Shown here: positions 35,542-43,347 of the stretch, in pieces | Layout: every line of letters begins with the position of its first letter | Position numbering within the stretch: position 1 is the first letter of the stretch | NCBI RefSeq assembly: GCF_004801905.1 | Contig: NZ_SSSN01000003.1 | Location: 124,001 to 188,000, forward strand | DNA length: 64,000 nt | Reading direction: 5' to 3' | From: Orlajensenia flava | Lineage (GTDB): Bacteria; Actinomycetota; Actinomycetes; Actinomycetales; Microbacteriaceae | The notes under the pieces: generated by a model | What the model saw: the letters and a program-made list of their open reading frames with translations, nothing else | What the model was told of the DNA's origin: nothing | Databases searched by the model: none | Position numbers and translations under genes: made by a program

Positions 35542-36602
35542 CCGAGGACGGCCCGCCGACCAAGCCCGACGACCCGACGGCTCTGCGTGCGGCGGTGATC
35601 GAATTCGAACGATCTCTCCGCATCGAGCGTGGCTTCTCCTCGCACACCGTCCGCGCCTACCGATCGGACCTAGACGACCTGGTCGCTTTCGCTAGGCGTG
35701 CGGGCGTGGATGGACCCGCCGGCATCACGCTGGAGTTGCTCCGCGACTGGCTGTGGTTCGCAACCCAGCGCTCGCTCGCGCGCAGCACGATCGCGCGCCG
35801 CGCCGCATCTGCTCGTGCCTTCACGGCCTGGCTGGTTCGCAGCGGCGCGTTGGCGGTCGACCCGGGGGTGCGGCTGCGTTCCCCCAAGCCCCAGCGTCCG
35901 CTTCCTCGCGTGGTGTCGCGTCCTCAGATCGACGGAATCCTCACGATGCTGGCGGCCGACGTTGCCAAGGAGGATGGCGACGTGTCAGTTCAGGACGACG
36001 GCGCGGTTGAGGCTGGCGGGAGCATCGGCCCCGACCCGGCGCGCACGGCAGTCGCTCTCCGGAACCTCGCGATCGTCGAACTGCTCTACGCTTCGGCGCT
36101 GCGCGTGTCTGAACTCGTCGGCGTCGATGTCGACGACATCGATTTCGAACGGCTCACCGTGCGTGTGACCGGAAAGGGTTCCAAGCAGCGCGTCGTGCCC
36201 TTCGGCGTGCCCGCGCAGACGGCCCTGAGCGAATACCTGCGTCATGGTCGCCCCGTTCTGGCAGTGAGCGGGCGCCCGTCGCCGACCAGTGGCGGCGAGC
36301 CGTCGTTGTCGGGGACGTCCCCGCGGGGGGCCCTCCTGCTCGGTTCGCGGGGAGGTCGGCTCGGCACCCGATCCGTGTATCAGCTCGTTGCGACCCTGCT
36401 CGCCGACATCCCCGGCAGTGGGCCGTCAGGCCCGCACGCCCTGCGCCACACGGCCGCGACGCATCTGCTCGACGGAGGCGCCGACCTGCGGGCAGTGCAG
36501 GAGATGCTCGGGCACGCCAGCCTCGGCACCACCCAGATCTACACGCACGTCTCCACCGAGCGGTTGCGCGAGAGCTATCGTGTCGCCCACCCTCGCGCCT
36601 GA
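35538..36602 (+). CDS. xerC: Tyrosine recombinase XerC
   Basis: Resolves chromosome dimers at dif together with XerD. The N-terminal SAM-like domain (RGFSSHTVRAYRSDLDDL) and C-terminal catalytic domain with Arg in ALRVSEL, Lys in GKGSKQR, HALRHTAATH, LGHASLGTTQIYTH and its tyrosine are all intact. At 354 aa it is about 50 residues longer than usual because of two inserts, one acidic (KEDGDVSVQDDGAVEAGGS) and one Ser/Pro-rich (SGRPSPTSGGEPSLSG). Core-genome context argues against a phage integrase. Confidence 0.92.
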   Translation: MTEDGPPTKPDDPTALRAAVIEFERSLRIERGFSSHTVRAYRSDLDDLVAFARRAGVDGPAGITLELLRDWLWFATQRSLARSTIARRAASARAFTAWLVRSGALAVDPGVRLRSPKPQRPLPRVVSRPQIDGILTMLAADVAKEDGDVSVQDDGAVEAGGSIGPDPARTAVALRNLAIVELLYASALRVSELVGVDVDDIDFERLTVRVTGKGSKQRVVPFGVPAQTALSEYLRHGRPVLAVSGRPSPTSGGEPSLSGTSPRGALLLGSRGGRLGTRSVYQLVATLLADIPGSGPSGPHALRHTAATHLLDGGADLRAVQEMLGHASLGTTQIYTHVSTERLRESYRVAHPRA

Positions 36603-36603
36603 A

Positions 36604-36627
36604 CGGGTCGACGTTCGGCTACCCGTC
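36604..36627. terminator. Weak hairpin between convergent xerC and M23 gene
   Basis: ACGGGT and ACCCGT form a 6-bp stem with a 12-nt loop in the 42-nt gap between convergent genes. No U-tract follows, so a terminator role is tentative. Confidence 0.25.
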
Positions 36628-36644
36628 AGGACGAGGTCTCCCGG

Positions 36645-37232
36645 TCAGCCGAGCGGAAGCAGCACGGCGCGCGGAATGCCGACGATGAGCGCCAACGGAG
36701 ACAGGTAGCGACCGTCCTGACGCGCGCCGAGGTGCAGACAGGCGTCCCTGCAGTGACCACCGGCAGAGGTCATGCCGATGGGCTGACCGCGTGACACCGC
36801 CATGCCGGCGGCGACTGATGCGATCGCCGGTTCGACGCTGGACACGAGCCCCCCGCCGTGATCGATCGAGATCACCCCGCGATCGACGACCGTTCCGGCG
36901 AAGCTGACGACGCCGTCGTCGACCGCAAGCACCACGGACCCCGGCGCGGCCGCGAGGTCGACGCCCCGGTGACCGGCGGAGTACAGCGTTCGAGGAGCGT
37001 CGAAGTCCCGTAACACACGGACTGGTGGACCGAGGGGCCAGCTCCACTGTGGGCGAGCAGCCCGCTCCGACGCATCCGAAGCCTGGAACGCCTCCCGAGA
37101 TGTCGACGCGACGAGGGTCCGGTCGGGTGCCTCCACCGCGCGCGCCGCGCCGGGCTCGATGAACGTCAGAGCGCCGAGCGCAGCCGCGAGCAGGAGCGTC
37201 GCGGCCATCCGCCGCGCCGTGTCGTCATGCAT
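36645..37232 (-). CDS. Secreted M23-family (LytM-like) peptidase, degenerate motif
   Basis: A 195-aa exported protein: signal peptide about 1-32 ending ARA-VEA, then a LytM/M23 domain. The first zinc motif is present (AGHRGVDLAAAPG, HxxxD). The second motif, normally HxH, reads CLHLGARQDG, so the first of the two histidines is Cys. This form may still act or may be an activator-like LytM. Placement next to rpsB on the opposite strand is conserved in Actinobacteria. Start is ATG at 37232; an in-frame ATG at 37208 is an alternative. Confidence 0.85.
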   Translation of the reverse strand: MHDDTARRMAATLLLAAALGALTFIEPGAARAVEAPDRTLVASTSREAFQASDASERAARPQWSWPLGPPVRVLRDFDAPRTLYSAGHRGVDLAAAPGSVVLAVDDGVVSFAGTVVDRGVISIDHGGGLVSSVEPAIASVAAGMAVSRGQPIGMTSAGGHCRDACLHLGARQDGRYLSPLALIVGIPRAVLLPLG

Positions 37233-37334
37233 GCCCTCAGCATGGCAATAGGACGCCCTCGCGGAGGGATCCACCGCCGAGCTGTATGCAGCGCGGCCGC
37301 CCACCGCGGCGGGGGAGGAGCGCCGTTCACCTGA

Positions 37335-37340
37335 TAGACT
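37335..37340 (+). promoter_or_regulatory. -10 box (TAGACT) of the rpsB-tsf promoter
   Basis: TAGACT is the only strong -10 in the 270-nt gap between the M23 gene and rpsB. It implies a start near 37347 and a leader of about 155 nt. No clear -35 hexamer is present. Confidence 0.55.
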
Positions 37341-37407
37341 GGCGGGTGCAGCGCTTCGTGCGTTGACTACGCGTGCCCATTTCGGCCACCACATCCTTTC
37401 AGTCCGA

Positions 37408-37441
37408 GCCTCGCCACGAGGCCCGGCGGACGTGCGCCGGG
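37408..37441 (+). promoter_or_regulatory. Two tandem hairpins in the rpsB leader
   Basis: GCCTCG-CCA-CGAGGC (37408-37422) and CCCGGCG-6 nt-CGCCGGG (37422-37441) form back-to-back stems about 60 nt before the rpsB start. They may be a ribosomal-protein autoregulatory leader, but I recognise no known class and no terminator U-tract follows. Confidence 0.45.
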
Positions 37442-37502
37442 CACCAGGTGCAGCGGTCATCCGATCGCAGGCAGATCAACTGAGAACAAAGGAGAACGGC
37501 TC

Positions 37503-38474
37503 ATGGCCGTCGTCACCATTCGCCAGCTGCTCGACAGCGGCGTCCACTTCGGGCACCAGACCCGCCGCTGGAACCCGAAGATGAAGCGATTCATCCTGGC
37601 CGAGCGTTCGGGCAGCTACATCATCGACCTTCAGCAGTCGTTGGCCTACATCGACAAGACGTACGACTTCGTCAAGGAGACGGTCGCCCACGGCGGCACC
37701 ATCCTCTTCGTCGGCACGAAGAAGCAGGCGCAGGAGGCCATCTCCGAGCAGGCAACGCGCGTCGGCCAGCCCTACGTCAACCAGCGTTGGCTCGGCGGCC
37801 TGCTCACCAACTTCCAGACGGTGAACAAGCGACTCGCCCGCATGAAGGAGCTCGAGGAGCTCGACTTCGACACCACGAAGTCGGGCTTCACCAAGAAGGA
37901 ACTCCTCATCAAGAAGCGCGAGCTCGACAAGCTTCACAAGTCGCTCGGCGGCATCCGCAACCTCACGCGCACCCCGAGCGCGCTCTGGGTCGTGGACACC
38001 AAGAAGGAGCACCTCGCCATCGACGAGGCCAAGAAGCTCGGCATCCCCGTCATCGGCATCCTCGACACCAACTGCGACCCCGATGAGGTCCAGTACCCGA
38101 TCCCGGGCAACGACGACGCCATCCGCTCCGTCGCCCTGCTGACCCGCATCATCGCGGACGCAGCGGCCGAGGGTCTCATCCAGCGCCACCAGAAGCCCGA
38201 AGAGGGCGACGAGGCCGCTGAGCCGCTCGCCGAGTGGGAGGCCGAGTTGCTCAAGAGCTCCGACGGCGCCGATGAGCAGGCAGCCGCAGAGACGATCGTC
38301 GCCGAGCAGCCAGCCGACGAGACCACCCCGGCGCAGTCCTCCGCTGAGACCGAGAAGTCGGCCGACGCGGCAGAGGGCGACATCGCCGAAGAGGTCGCCG
38401 AGGCCGAGACGCCTCTCGACGTCGTCGAGGCCGCGGGCACCGAGGCCGCCGACACCGACGCTGCCGTCAAGTAA
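37503..38474 (+). CDS. rpsB: 30S ribosomal protein S2 (uS2)
   Basis: Canonical S2: [47 protein letters not shown] and [22 protein letters not shown]. At 323 aa it exceeds the usual 230-260 by an about 85-residue acidic Ala/Glu-rich tail, a feature of Actinobacteria. AAAGGAG precedes the ATG. Forms an operon with tsf 27 nt downstream, ending at a strong terminator after tsf. Confidence 0.97.
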   Translation: MAVVTIRQLLDSGVHFGHQTRRWNPKMKRFILAERSGSYIIDLQQSLAYIDKTYDFVKETVAHGGTILFVGTKKQAQEAISEQATRVGQPYVNQRWLGGLLTNFQTVNKRLARMKELEELDFDTTKSGFTKKELLIKKRELDKLHKSLGGIRNLTRTPSALWVVDTKKEHLAIDEAKKLGIPVIGILDTNCDPDEVQYPIPGNDDAIRSVALLTRIIADAAAEGLIQRHQKPEEGDEAAEPLAEWEAELLKSSDGADEQAAAETIVAEQPADETTPAQSSAETEKSADAAEGDIAEEVAEAETPLDVVEAAGTEAADTDAAVK

Positions 38475-38501
38475 TCTCCGAACGAGAAGGAACACCGATT
38501 C

Positions 38502-39332
38502 ATGGCTAACTTCAGCCTGCAAGACGTCAAGAGCCTGCGCGAGCGCCTCGGCACCGGCATGGTCGACACCAAGAACGCCCTCGTCGAAGCCGATGGCGAC
38601 ATCGAGAAGGCCGTCGAGATCCTGCGCCTGAAGGGTGCAAAGGGCAACGCCAAGCGCGCTGACCGTTCCACCTCCGAGGGACTGGTGGGCGCTGTCGACA
38701 ACGGCAACGGAACCGCGACGATGATCGAGCTCGCCTGCGAGACCGACTTCGTCGCGAAGGGTGACAAGTTCGTCGCCCTCGCCGACGTCGTGCTCGCCGC
38801 CGTCGCGGCATCCGGAGCATCCACCGTCGAAGAGGCCCTCGCGGCCGACGCGAGCGGCAAGACCGTCGCGACCGTCATCGACGAGGAGGCCGCCATCCTC
38901 GGCGAGAAGGTCGAGCTGCGTCGCGTCGCCCTCGTCAGCGGCGAGAACTTCTCGATCTACCTGCACAAGACCAGCAAGGACCTGCCCCCGCAGGTCGGTG
39001 TCGTGCTCGGCTACGCGGGAACGGATGCCGAGACCGCTCGCTCCGTCGCGCAGCACATCTCGTTCGCCAACCCGGAGTACCTCTCCCGTGAGGACGTCCC
39101 GGCTGACGCGGTCGAGAAGGAGCGTGCGCTCGTCGAGCAGATCTCGCGCGAGGAGGGCAAGCCGGAGGCCGCCCTGCCCAAGATCGTCGAGGGTCGCGTC
39201 GGCGCCTACTTCAAGCAGGTCGCCCTGCTCGAGCAGGACTATGCGAAGGACAACAAGCTATCCGTGAGCAAGGTCCTGAGCGACGCGGGCATCACCGTGT
39301 CGGGCTTCGCCCGGTTCAAGGTCGGCGCCTAG
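38502..39332 (+). CDS. tsf: Translation elongation factor Ts
   Basis: Guanine-nucleotide exchange factor for EF-Tu. The 276-aa protein has the N-terminal UBA-like domain (SLRERLGTGMVDTKNALVEADGDIEKAVE), the conserved IELACETDFVAKGDKF, and the core and C-terminal modules (LVEQISREEGKPEAALPKIVEGRVGAYFKQVALLEQ). AAGGA lies upstream of the ATG. The operon ends at the terminator 39345-39381. Confidence 0.97.
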   Translation: MANFSLQDVKSLRERLGTGMVDTKNALVEADGDIEKAVEILRLKGAKGNAKRADRSTSEGLVGAVDNGNGTATMIELACETDFVAKGDKFVALADVVLAAVAASGASTVEEALAADASGKTVATVIDEEAAILGEKVELRRVALVSGENFSIYLHKTSKDLPPQVGVVLGYAGTDAETARSVAQHISFANPEYLSREDVPADAVEKERALVEQISREEGKPEAALPKIVEGRVGAYFKQVALLEQDYAKDNKLSVSKVLSDAGITVSGFARFKVGA

Positions 39333-39344
39333 CATCAGCATGAG

Positions 39345-39381
39345 GAGTCCGGATCGCAACGCGGTCCGGGCTCCTTTTCTG
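39345..39381 (+). terminator. Rho-independent terminator after tsf
   Basis: A 14-bp stem (GGAGTCCGGATCGC with GCGGTCCGGGCTCC, two G-U wobbles) closes a 3-nt loop and is followed by TTTTCT. This is the clearest intrinsic terminator in the window and separates rpsB-tsf from pyrH-frr-cdsA. Confidence 0.9.
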
Positions 39382-39407
39382 TGCGCGCGCCGACGCCCGC
39401 GCACAGT

Positions 39408-39413
39408 AGTTTG
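39408..39413 (+). promoter_or_regulatory. -10 box (TAGTTT) for pyrH
   Basis: TAGTTT lies between the tsf terminator and pyrH, implying a start near 39420 and a leader of about 24 nt with AAGGA as the ribosome-binding site. Confidence 0.45.
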
Positions 39414-39443
39414 AGAAGAACACGCGGAAGGACTGATCAGCCC

Positions 39444-40160
39444 ATGTCAGGTGAACACACGAGGCGCAGGGTCCTCCTCAAGCTCTCCGGTGAGGCCTTC
39501 GGCGGCGGTGCGCTGGGCGTCAACCCCGACGTCGTGAGCGCGCTGGCCCGGGAGATAGCGGATGCCGCGCCGGAGGTCGAGATCGCCATCGTCGTCGGCG
39601 GCGGCAACTTCTTCCGCGGGGCCGAGCTCTCCCAGCGCGGGATGGACCGCGGGCGAGCCGACTACATGGGCATGCTCGGCACCGTCATGAACGCGCTCGC
39701 CCTGCAGGACTTCCTCGAGCAGGCCGGTCTCGAGACGCGCGTGCAGTCCGCCATCTCGATGACCCAGGTGGCTGAGCCCTACATTCCCCGTCGCGCGGAA
39801 CGCCACCTCGAGAAGGGGCGGGTCGTCATCTTCGGCGCAGGCGCCGGGCTGCCCTACTTCTCCACGGACACCGTCGCCGCCCAGCGCGCCCTCGAGATCG
39901 ACGCCGACGTCGTCCTGGTGGCCAAGAACGGCGTGGACGGCGTGTACGACGACGACCCGCGCACGAACCCCGACGCCCAACGCATCGATCGCATCACCTA
40001 CCAGGAGGCGCTGCAGCGTGGCCTCAAGGTGGTCGACTCCACCGCATTCAGCCTGTGCATGGACAACGGCATGCCGATGCAGGTGTTCGGGATGGAGCCG
40101 GCTGGCAACGTGACCGCCGCGCTGCGCGGTGCCGATCTCGGCACCATCGTGAGCAACTAA
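39444..40160 (+). CDS. pyrH: UMP kinase
   Basis: Phosphorylates UMP to UDP, the committed step toward UTP and CTP. The 238-aa amino-acid-kinase-fold enzyme shows [27 protein letters not shown], the [19 protein letters not shown] region, and [25 protein letters not shown] at 39444 has AAGGA upstream. Starts the pyrH-frr-cdsA run, with 41 nt to frr. Confidence 0.96.
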   Translation: MSGEHTRRRVLLKLSGEAFGGGALGVNPDVVSALAREIADAAPEVEIAIVVGGGNFFRGAELSQRGMDRGRADYMGMLGTVMNALALQDFLEQAGLETRVQSAISMTQVAEPYIPRRAERHLEKGRVVIFGAGAGLPYFSTDTVAAQRALEIDADVVLVAKNGVDGVYDDDPRTNPDAQRIDRITYQEALQRGLKVVDSTAFSLCMDNGMPMQVFGMEPAGNVTAALRGADLGTIVSN

Positions 40161-40201
40161 GCTCGTACCCACACCCTCACGCACCGAAGAAGGAGTCCTC
40201 C

Positions 40202-40756
40202 GTGATCCCGGAAGTCCTGTCCGACGCCGTCGCCCGCATGAGCAAGGCGGTCGAGGTTGCCAAAGACGACTTCGCCACCGTACGCACCGGTCGAGCCAAC
40301 CCGCAGCTCTTCCAGAAGATCATGGTGAGCTATTACGGCACGGCGACCCCGCTCGCCCAGCTCGCCTCCCTCGCCAACCCCGAGGCGCGTACGCTCGTCG
40401 TCACCCCGTACGACAAGAGCGCGCTCCGCGACATCGAGCAGGCCATCCGCGACACGCCGAACCTCGGCGCCAACCCGTCCAACGACGGCAACATCATCCG
40501 CGTCACCCTGCCCGAGCTCACCGAGGAGCGGCGCAAGGAGTACGTCAAGATCGTGCGCGGCAAGGCCGAGGACGCCAAGGTGTCCGTGCGCAACATCCGT
40601 CGCAAGGCGAAGGACGACCTCGACGCCCTCAAGAGCGAGGTCGGCGATGACGAGGTGGCTCGCGGCGAGAAGGAGTTGGAGCAGGTGACCAAGAGCCACG
40701 TCGACGCCATCGACGACGCCCTCAAGCGCAAGGAAGCCGAGCTCCTCGAGGTCTGA
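40202..40756 (+). CDS. frr: Ribosome recycling factor
   Basis: Splits post-termination ribosomes with EF-G. The 184-aa protein begins [19 protein letters not shown] and has [43 protein letters not shown] and the C-terminal long helix. GTG start with AAGGAG upstream. Its stop overlaps the cdsA ATG by one base (TGATG). Confidence 0.97.
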   Translation: MIPEVLSDAVARMSKAVEVAKDDFATVRTGRANPQLFQKIMVSYYGTATPLAQLASLANPEARTLVVTPYDKSALRDIEQAIRDTPNLGANPSNDGNIIRVTLPELTEERRKEYVKIVRGKAEDAKVSVRNIRRKAKDDLDALKSEVGDDEVARGEKELEQVTKSHVDAIDDALKRKEAELLEV

Positions 40757-41727
40757 TGCCGCCGGAGGATCAGCCGCCACGGCGCAGCCCGTCGGCCAGG
40801 AAAGACGAGATCCGAGCTCAGGTGAAGGCGACCAGAGCGGATATCGAGCGGCAGTTCGAGGCCACCAAGGCTCAGATCGACGCCACCAGCGAGCGCATCC
40901 AGGCGCGAACGGGGCGCAACCTCATCCTCGCGATCCTCATCGGACTCGTGCTCGGCTTCGCGATGCTGTTCAGCCTCATCGTCATCAAAGAGCTGTTCCT
41001 GCTGTTCGGGGCGTTCATCGTCTTCTTCACCAGCTACGAGCTCACACAGGCTCTGCGACGGTCGGGGCGGATGGTGCCGGTCATCCCGGCCGTCCTCGCC
41101 ACCGTCGGCATGATCCCCCTCACCTGGTTCTTCGGGGGAGCCGGCCAGTGGCTCGGCCTGATGGGCGGCCTCGTGCTCATGATCGCCTGGCGGGTCGTGG
41201 AGACCCTGCTGCCGGGCCGTCACGTCTCGGGTCGTCAACTGCTTCGGGATGCCGGTGCCTCCGTTCTGGTGCTCGTCTACGTCGGCCTGTTCACCAGCTT
41301 CACGGTGCTCACCATCGCGCGCGACGGCGGGCAGTGGTGGGTGCTGGCCTTCCTCATCCTCGTGATCGTCGCGGACACGGCGGCATACGCGAGTGGGCTC
41401 TCGTTCGGGCGTCACCCGATGGCACCGAGCATCAGCCCCAAGAAGACCTGGGAGGGGTTCGCGGGAGCGGTGCTCGCCTGTCTCGTCGGCGGTGTGCTTC
41501 TCGCCGTCTTCATGCTTCAGGAGCCGTGGTGGTTCGGCCTCGTTCTGGGCGTGAGCATCCTGCTGTCCGCCACCCTCGGCGACCTCTCCGAGTCGTTGCT
41601 CAAGCGCGACCTCGGCATCAAGGACATGAGCTCGTGGCTCCCCGGCCACGGCGGTTTCCTCGACAGACTCGACTCGATCCTGCCGTCCGCCGTCGTGGCG
41701 TACGTCCTCTTCCTCCTGTTCGCCTGA
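40756..41727 (+). CDS. cdsA: Phosphatidate cytidylyltransferase
   Basis: Makes CDP-diacylglycerol, precursor of phosphatidylglycerol, cardiolipin and phosphatidylinositol. The 323-aa protein has a charged cytoplasmic N-terminus of about 55 residues, then about eight membrane helices and the CdsA signature: SISPKKTWEGFAGA and KRDLGIKDMSSWLPGHGGFLDRLDS. Translationally linked to frr by TGATG. The product feeds the lipid on which the MprF-like enzyme at 25060 would act. Confidence 0.95.
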   Translation: MPPEDQPPRRSPSARKDEIRAQVKATRADIERQFEATKAQIDATSERIQARTGRNLILAILIGLVLGFAMLFSLIVIKELFLLFGAFIVFFTSYELTQALRRSGRMVPVIPAVLATVGMIPLTWFFGGAGQWLGLMGGLVLMIAWRVVETLLPGRHVSGRQLLRDAGASVLVLVYVGLFTSFTVLTIARDGGQWWVLAFLILVIVADTAAYASGLSFGRHPMAPSISPKKTWEGFAGAVLACLVGGVLLAVFMLQEPWWFGLVLGVSILLSATLGDLSESLLKRDLGIKDMSSWLPGHGGFLDRLDSILPSAVVAYVLFLLFA

Positions 41728-41736
41728 TCCGTTTGG

Positions 41737-41742
41737 CAGAAT
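41737..41742 (+). promoter_or_regulatory. -10 box (CAGAAT) for the leaderless DivIVA-repeat gene
   Basis: CAGAAT ends 6 nt before the GTG at 41749. The first position is C rather than T, as also seen in the MarR promoters. Confidence 0.5.
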
Positions 41743-41748
41743 GACATC

Positions 41749-42297
41749 GTGAGCTCCACCTTCCCCCGCGCCACCCGAGGCAAGCCCGGCTACAACGTCG
41801 ACCAGGTCGAGAAGTTCCTGCTCGACGCGCGAGCAGCCTTCGACACCGATGCCGGCCAGACGCCGTTGAGTTCCGACGACATCCGCCGCACGGCGTTCTC
41901 GATGCAGAAGGGCGGATACTCCACGCAGCACGTGGACGCGGCCCTCGAGCGGCTCGAGGACGCCTTCGCGGTGCGGGAACGCGACCAGGTTCTGCGCAGC
42001 ACCGGCGACGAGGACTGGTATCGCGAGGCGAGGCACAGCGCTCAGGTGATCCTCAATCGGCTCGACCGGCCGAAGGGTCACCGCTTCGACCGACTGAGCG
42101 TCCTCACGGTCGGCTACAGCACGGCGGACGTCGATGCCTTCTCGGCGAAGCTCACCCGCTACTTCCAGGATGGCTACCCGATCTCGGTCGACGACGTGCG
42201 CACCGCCGTGTTCCGTCCGCAGCGCGGCGGCTATCGCGAGGCCCAGGTCGACGTCGTTCTGGACAGCGTCGTCGACGTGATGCTCGCCGTCCGTTAG
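41749..42297 (+). CDS. Tandem DivIVA-domain-repeat protein
   Basis: A 182-aa protein made of two copies of a DivIVA-type repeat. The N-terminal copy has GYNVDQVEKFLLDAR and later KGGYSTQHVDAALERL; the C-terminal copy has GYSTADVDAFSAKL and later RGGYREAQVDVVLDSV. In DivIVA this GYxxxxVDxFL motif is the membrane-binding intertwined loop. There is no long coiled coil, so it is not canonical DivIVA/Wag31 and probably an accessory membrane or pole-binding protein; it fits the actinobacterial DivIVA-repeat family. Leaderless GTG start; followed 12 nt later by a lytic transglycosylase. Confidence 0.83.
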   Translation: MSSTFPRATRGKPGYNVDQVEKFLLDARAAFDTDAGQTPLSSDDIRRTAFSMQKGGYSTQHVDAALERLEDAFAVRERDQVLRSTGDEDWYREARHSAQVILNRLDRPKGHRFDRLSVLTVGYSTADVDAFSAKLTRYFQDGYPISVDDVRTAVFRPQRGGYREAQVDVVLDSVVDVMLAVR

Positions 42298-42309
42298 TCT
42301 CGGAAGATC

Positions 42310-42987
42310 GTGGGCAGGCATTCCGGCGCAGTGGCGCCATACCGGGCGGCAGTCGCCATTCCCGATCGACCTGTCCGGGTGCCGGCGAAGAAGGCGGCAT
42401 CGCGGTCCCGCGCCGTGCTCTTCCTGTTCGCCTTCGCCGCCTCGGCCGCCTTCGTGCTGGTCAACGTGGTCGATCCGTACTCCGGCGCGACCGCCTCTCC
42501 GTACTTCCACGTGGTGGGGTCCTACTCCTCGGCCGAGGTGCAGGCCCTCAGCGTTCCCGCTCGGGTGGATGCCGCCATCCAGCGCGACGGCTACGACGTG
42601 AAGGCCAAGCCGACTCCGCCTCCCGCGCCGGCCGAGCCGGCTTCGGCGTCATCGTCGGGTCGCGCGCCGGCGGCCGGAACTCCCGATCCGGGCAGCGCCA
42701 AAGCGATCGCACTCGACCTGGTGCACGCACGCGGGTGGGGCGACGACGAGTACAGCTGCCTGGTGGCCCTGTGGAACCGGGAATCGGGCTGGAACGTGTA
42801 CGCCTCGAACCCGTCCGGCGCCTACGGCATCCCGCAGGCCCTCCCGGGGTCGAAGATGTCCAGCGCCGGATCCGACTGGGAATCCGATGCCGCCACCCAG
42901 ATCACCTGGGGGCTCGGCTACATCACGGGACGCTACGGCAGCCCCTGCGGCGCGTGGGCGCATTCCGAGGACGCCGGCTGGTACTGA
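42310..42987 (+). CDS. Membrane-anchored lytic transglycosylase-like protein
   Basis: A 225-aa protein: short cytoplasmic N-terminus, one membrane helix (about 34-54), a Pro/Ala/Ser-rich linker (about 100-128) and a C-terminal lysozyme-like domain. The likely catalytic Glu158 lies in LVALWNRESGWNVYASNPSGAYGIPQ, close to transglycosylase SLT and resuscitation-factor folds. A Cys150/Cys952-type pair cannot be assumed, but Cys150 and the Cys in GSPCGAW may form a disulfide. GTG start. Placed directly after the DivIVA-repeat gene, suggesting wall remodelling at growth sites. Confidence 0.85.
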   Translation: MGRHSGAVAPYRAAVAIPDRPVRVPAKKAASRSRAVLFLFAFAASAAFVLVNVVDPYSGATASPYFHVVGSYSSAEVQALSVPARVDAAIQRDGYDVKAKPTPPPAPAEPASASSSGRAPAAGTPDPGSAKAIALDLVHARGWGDDEYSCLVALWNRESGWNVYASNPSGAYGIPQALPGSKMSSAGSDWESDAATQITWGLGYITGRYGSPCGAWAHSEDAGWY

Positions 42988-43009
42988 TTCGCTCGCTCGT
43001 GTGCGCCGG

Positions 43010-43015
43010 TAGGCT
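43010..43015 (+). promoter_or_regulatory. -10 box (TAGGCT) for a leaderless zinc-ribbon-like gene
   Basis: TAGGCT ends 6 nt before the ATG at 43022. Confidence 0.55.
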
Positions 43016-43021
43016 GGCTGC

Positions 43022-43318
43022 ATGCCCCGCTCCAACCGCCCGCGCAACACCGGGCGCGACCGGGACGACGATGACGGCGACCTGTCGTTCCTGCTGACCG
43101 AATGGCTCCGCACCGAGCGCAAGCGAGACGGCGAGTGGAAGGTGCAGCCGGTCAGCGCCGTCCGCGCCGTGAAGAGCTACGTCTGCCCGGGCTGTCGCCT
43201 CGAGGTCGCTCCCGGGGTCGCACACGTCGTCACCTGGCGCGCGGACGACATGCTCGGAGACGCAGCGGCGCTAGCCGATCGCCGGCACTGGCACGGGCAC
43301 TGCTGGCGCATCCATTGA
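43022..43318 (+). CDS. Small zinc-ribbon-like actinobacterial protein
   Basis: A 98-aa protein with a charged N-terminus (RDRDDDDGDLSFLLTEWLRTE) and a C-terminal CPGC pair plus HWHGHCWRIH, which together supply Cys and His residues for one metal site. Similar short proteins occur in Actinobacteria and are often labelled ATP/GTP-binding without evidence. No nucleotide-binding motif is visible. Leaderless ATG start; 29 nt before an alpha/beta-hydrolase gene. Function unknown. Confidence 0.8.
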   Translation: MPRSNRPRNTGRDRDDDDGDLSFLLTEWLRTERKRDGEWKVQPVSAVRAVKSYVCPGCRLEVAPGVAHVVTWRADDMLGDAAALADRRHWHGHCWRIH

Positions 43319-43347
43319 CGCACGACGAGCGAACAGGAGACCGACGG

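Noticed and set aside
35538-36602. Phage or integron integrase
   Set aside because: The tyrosine recombinase is in the conserved core order beside dprA and rpsB, with no att site, excisionase or phage genes; XerC fits better.
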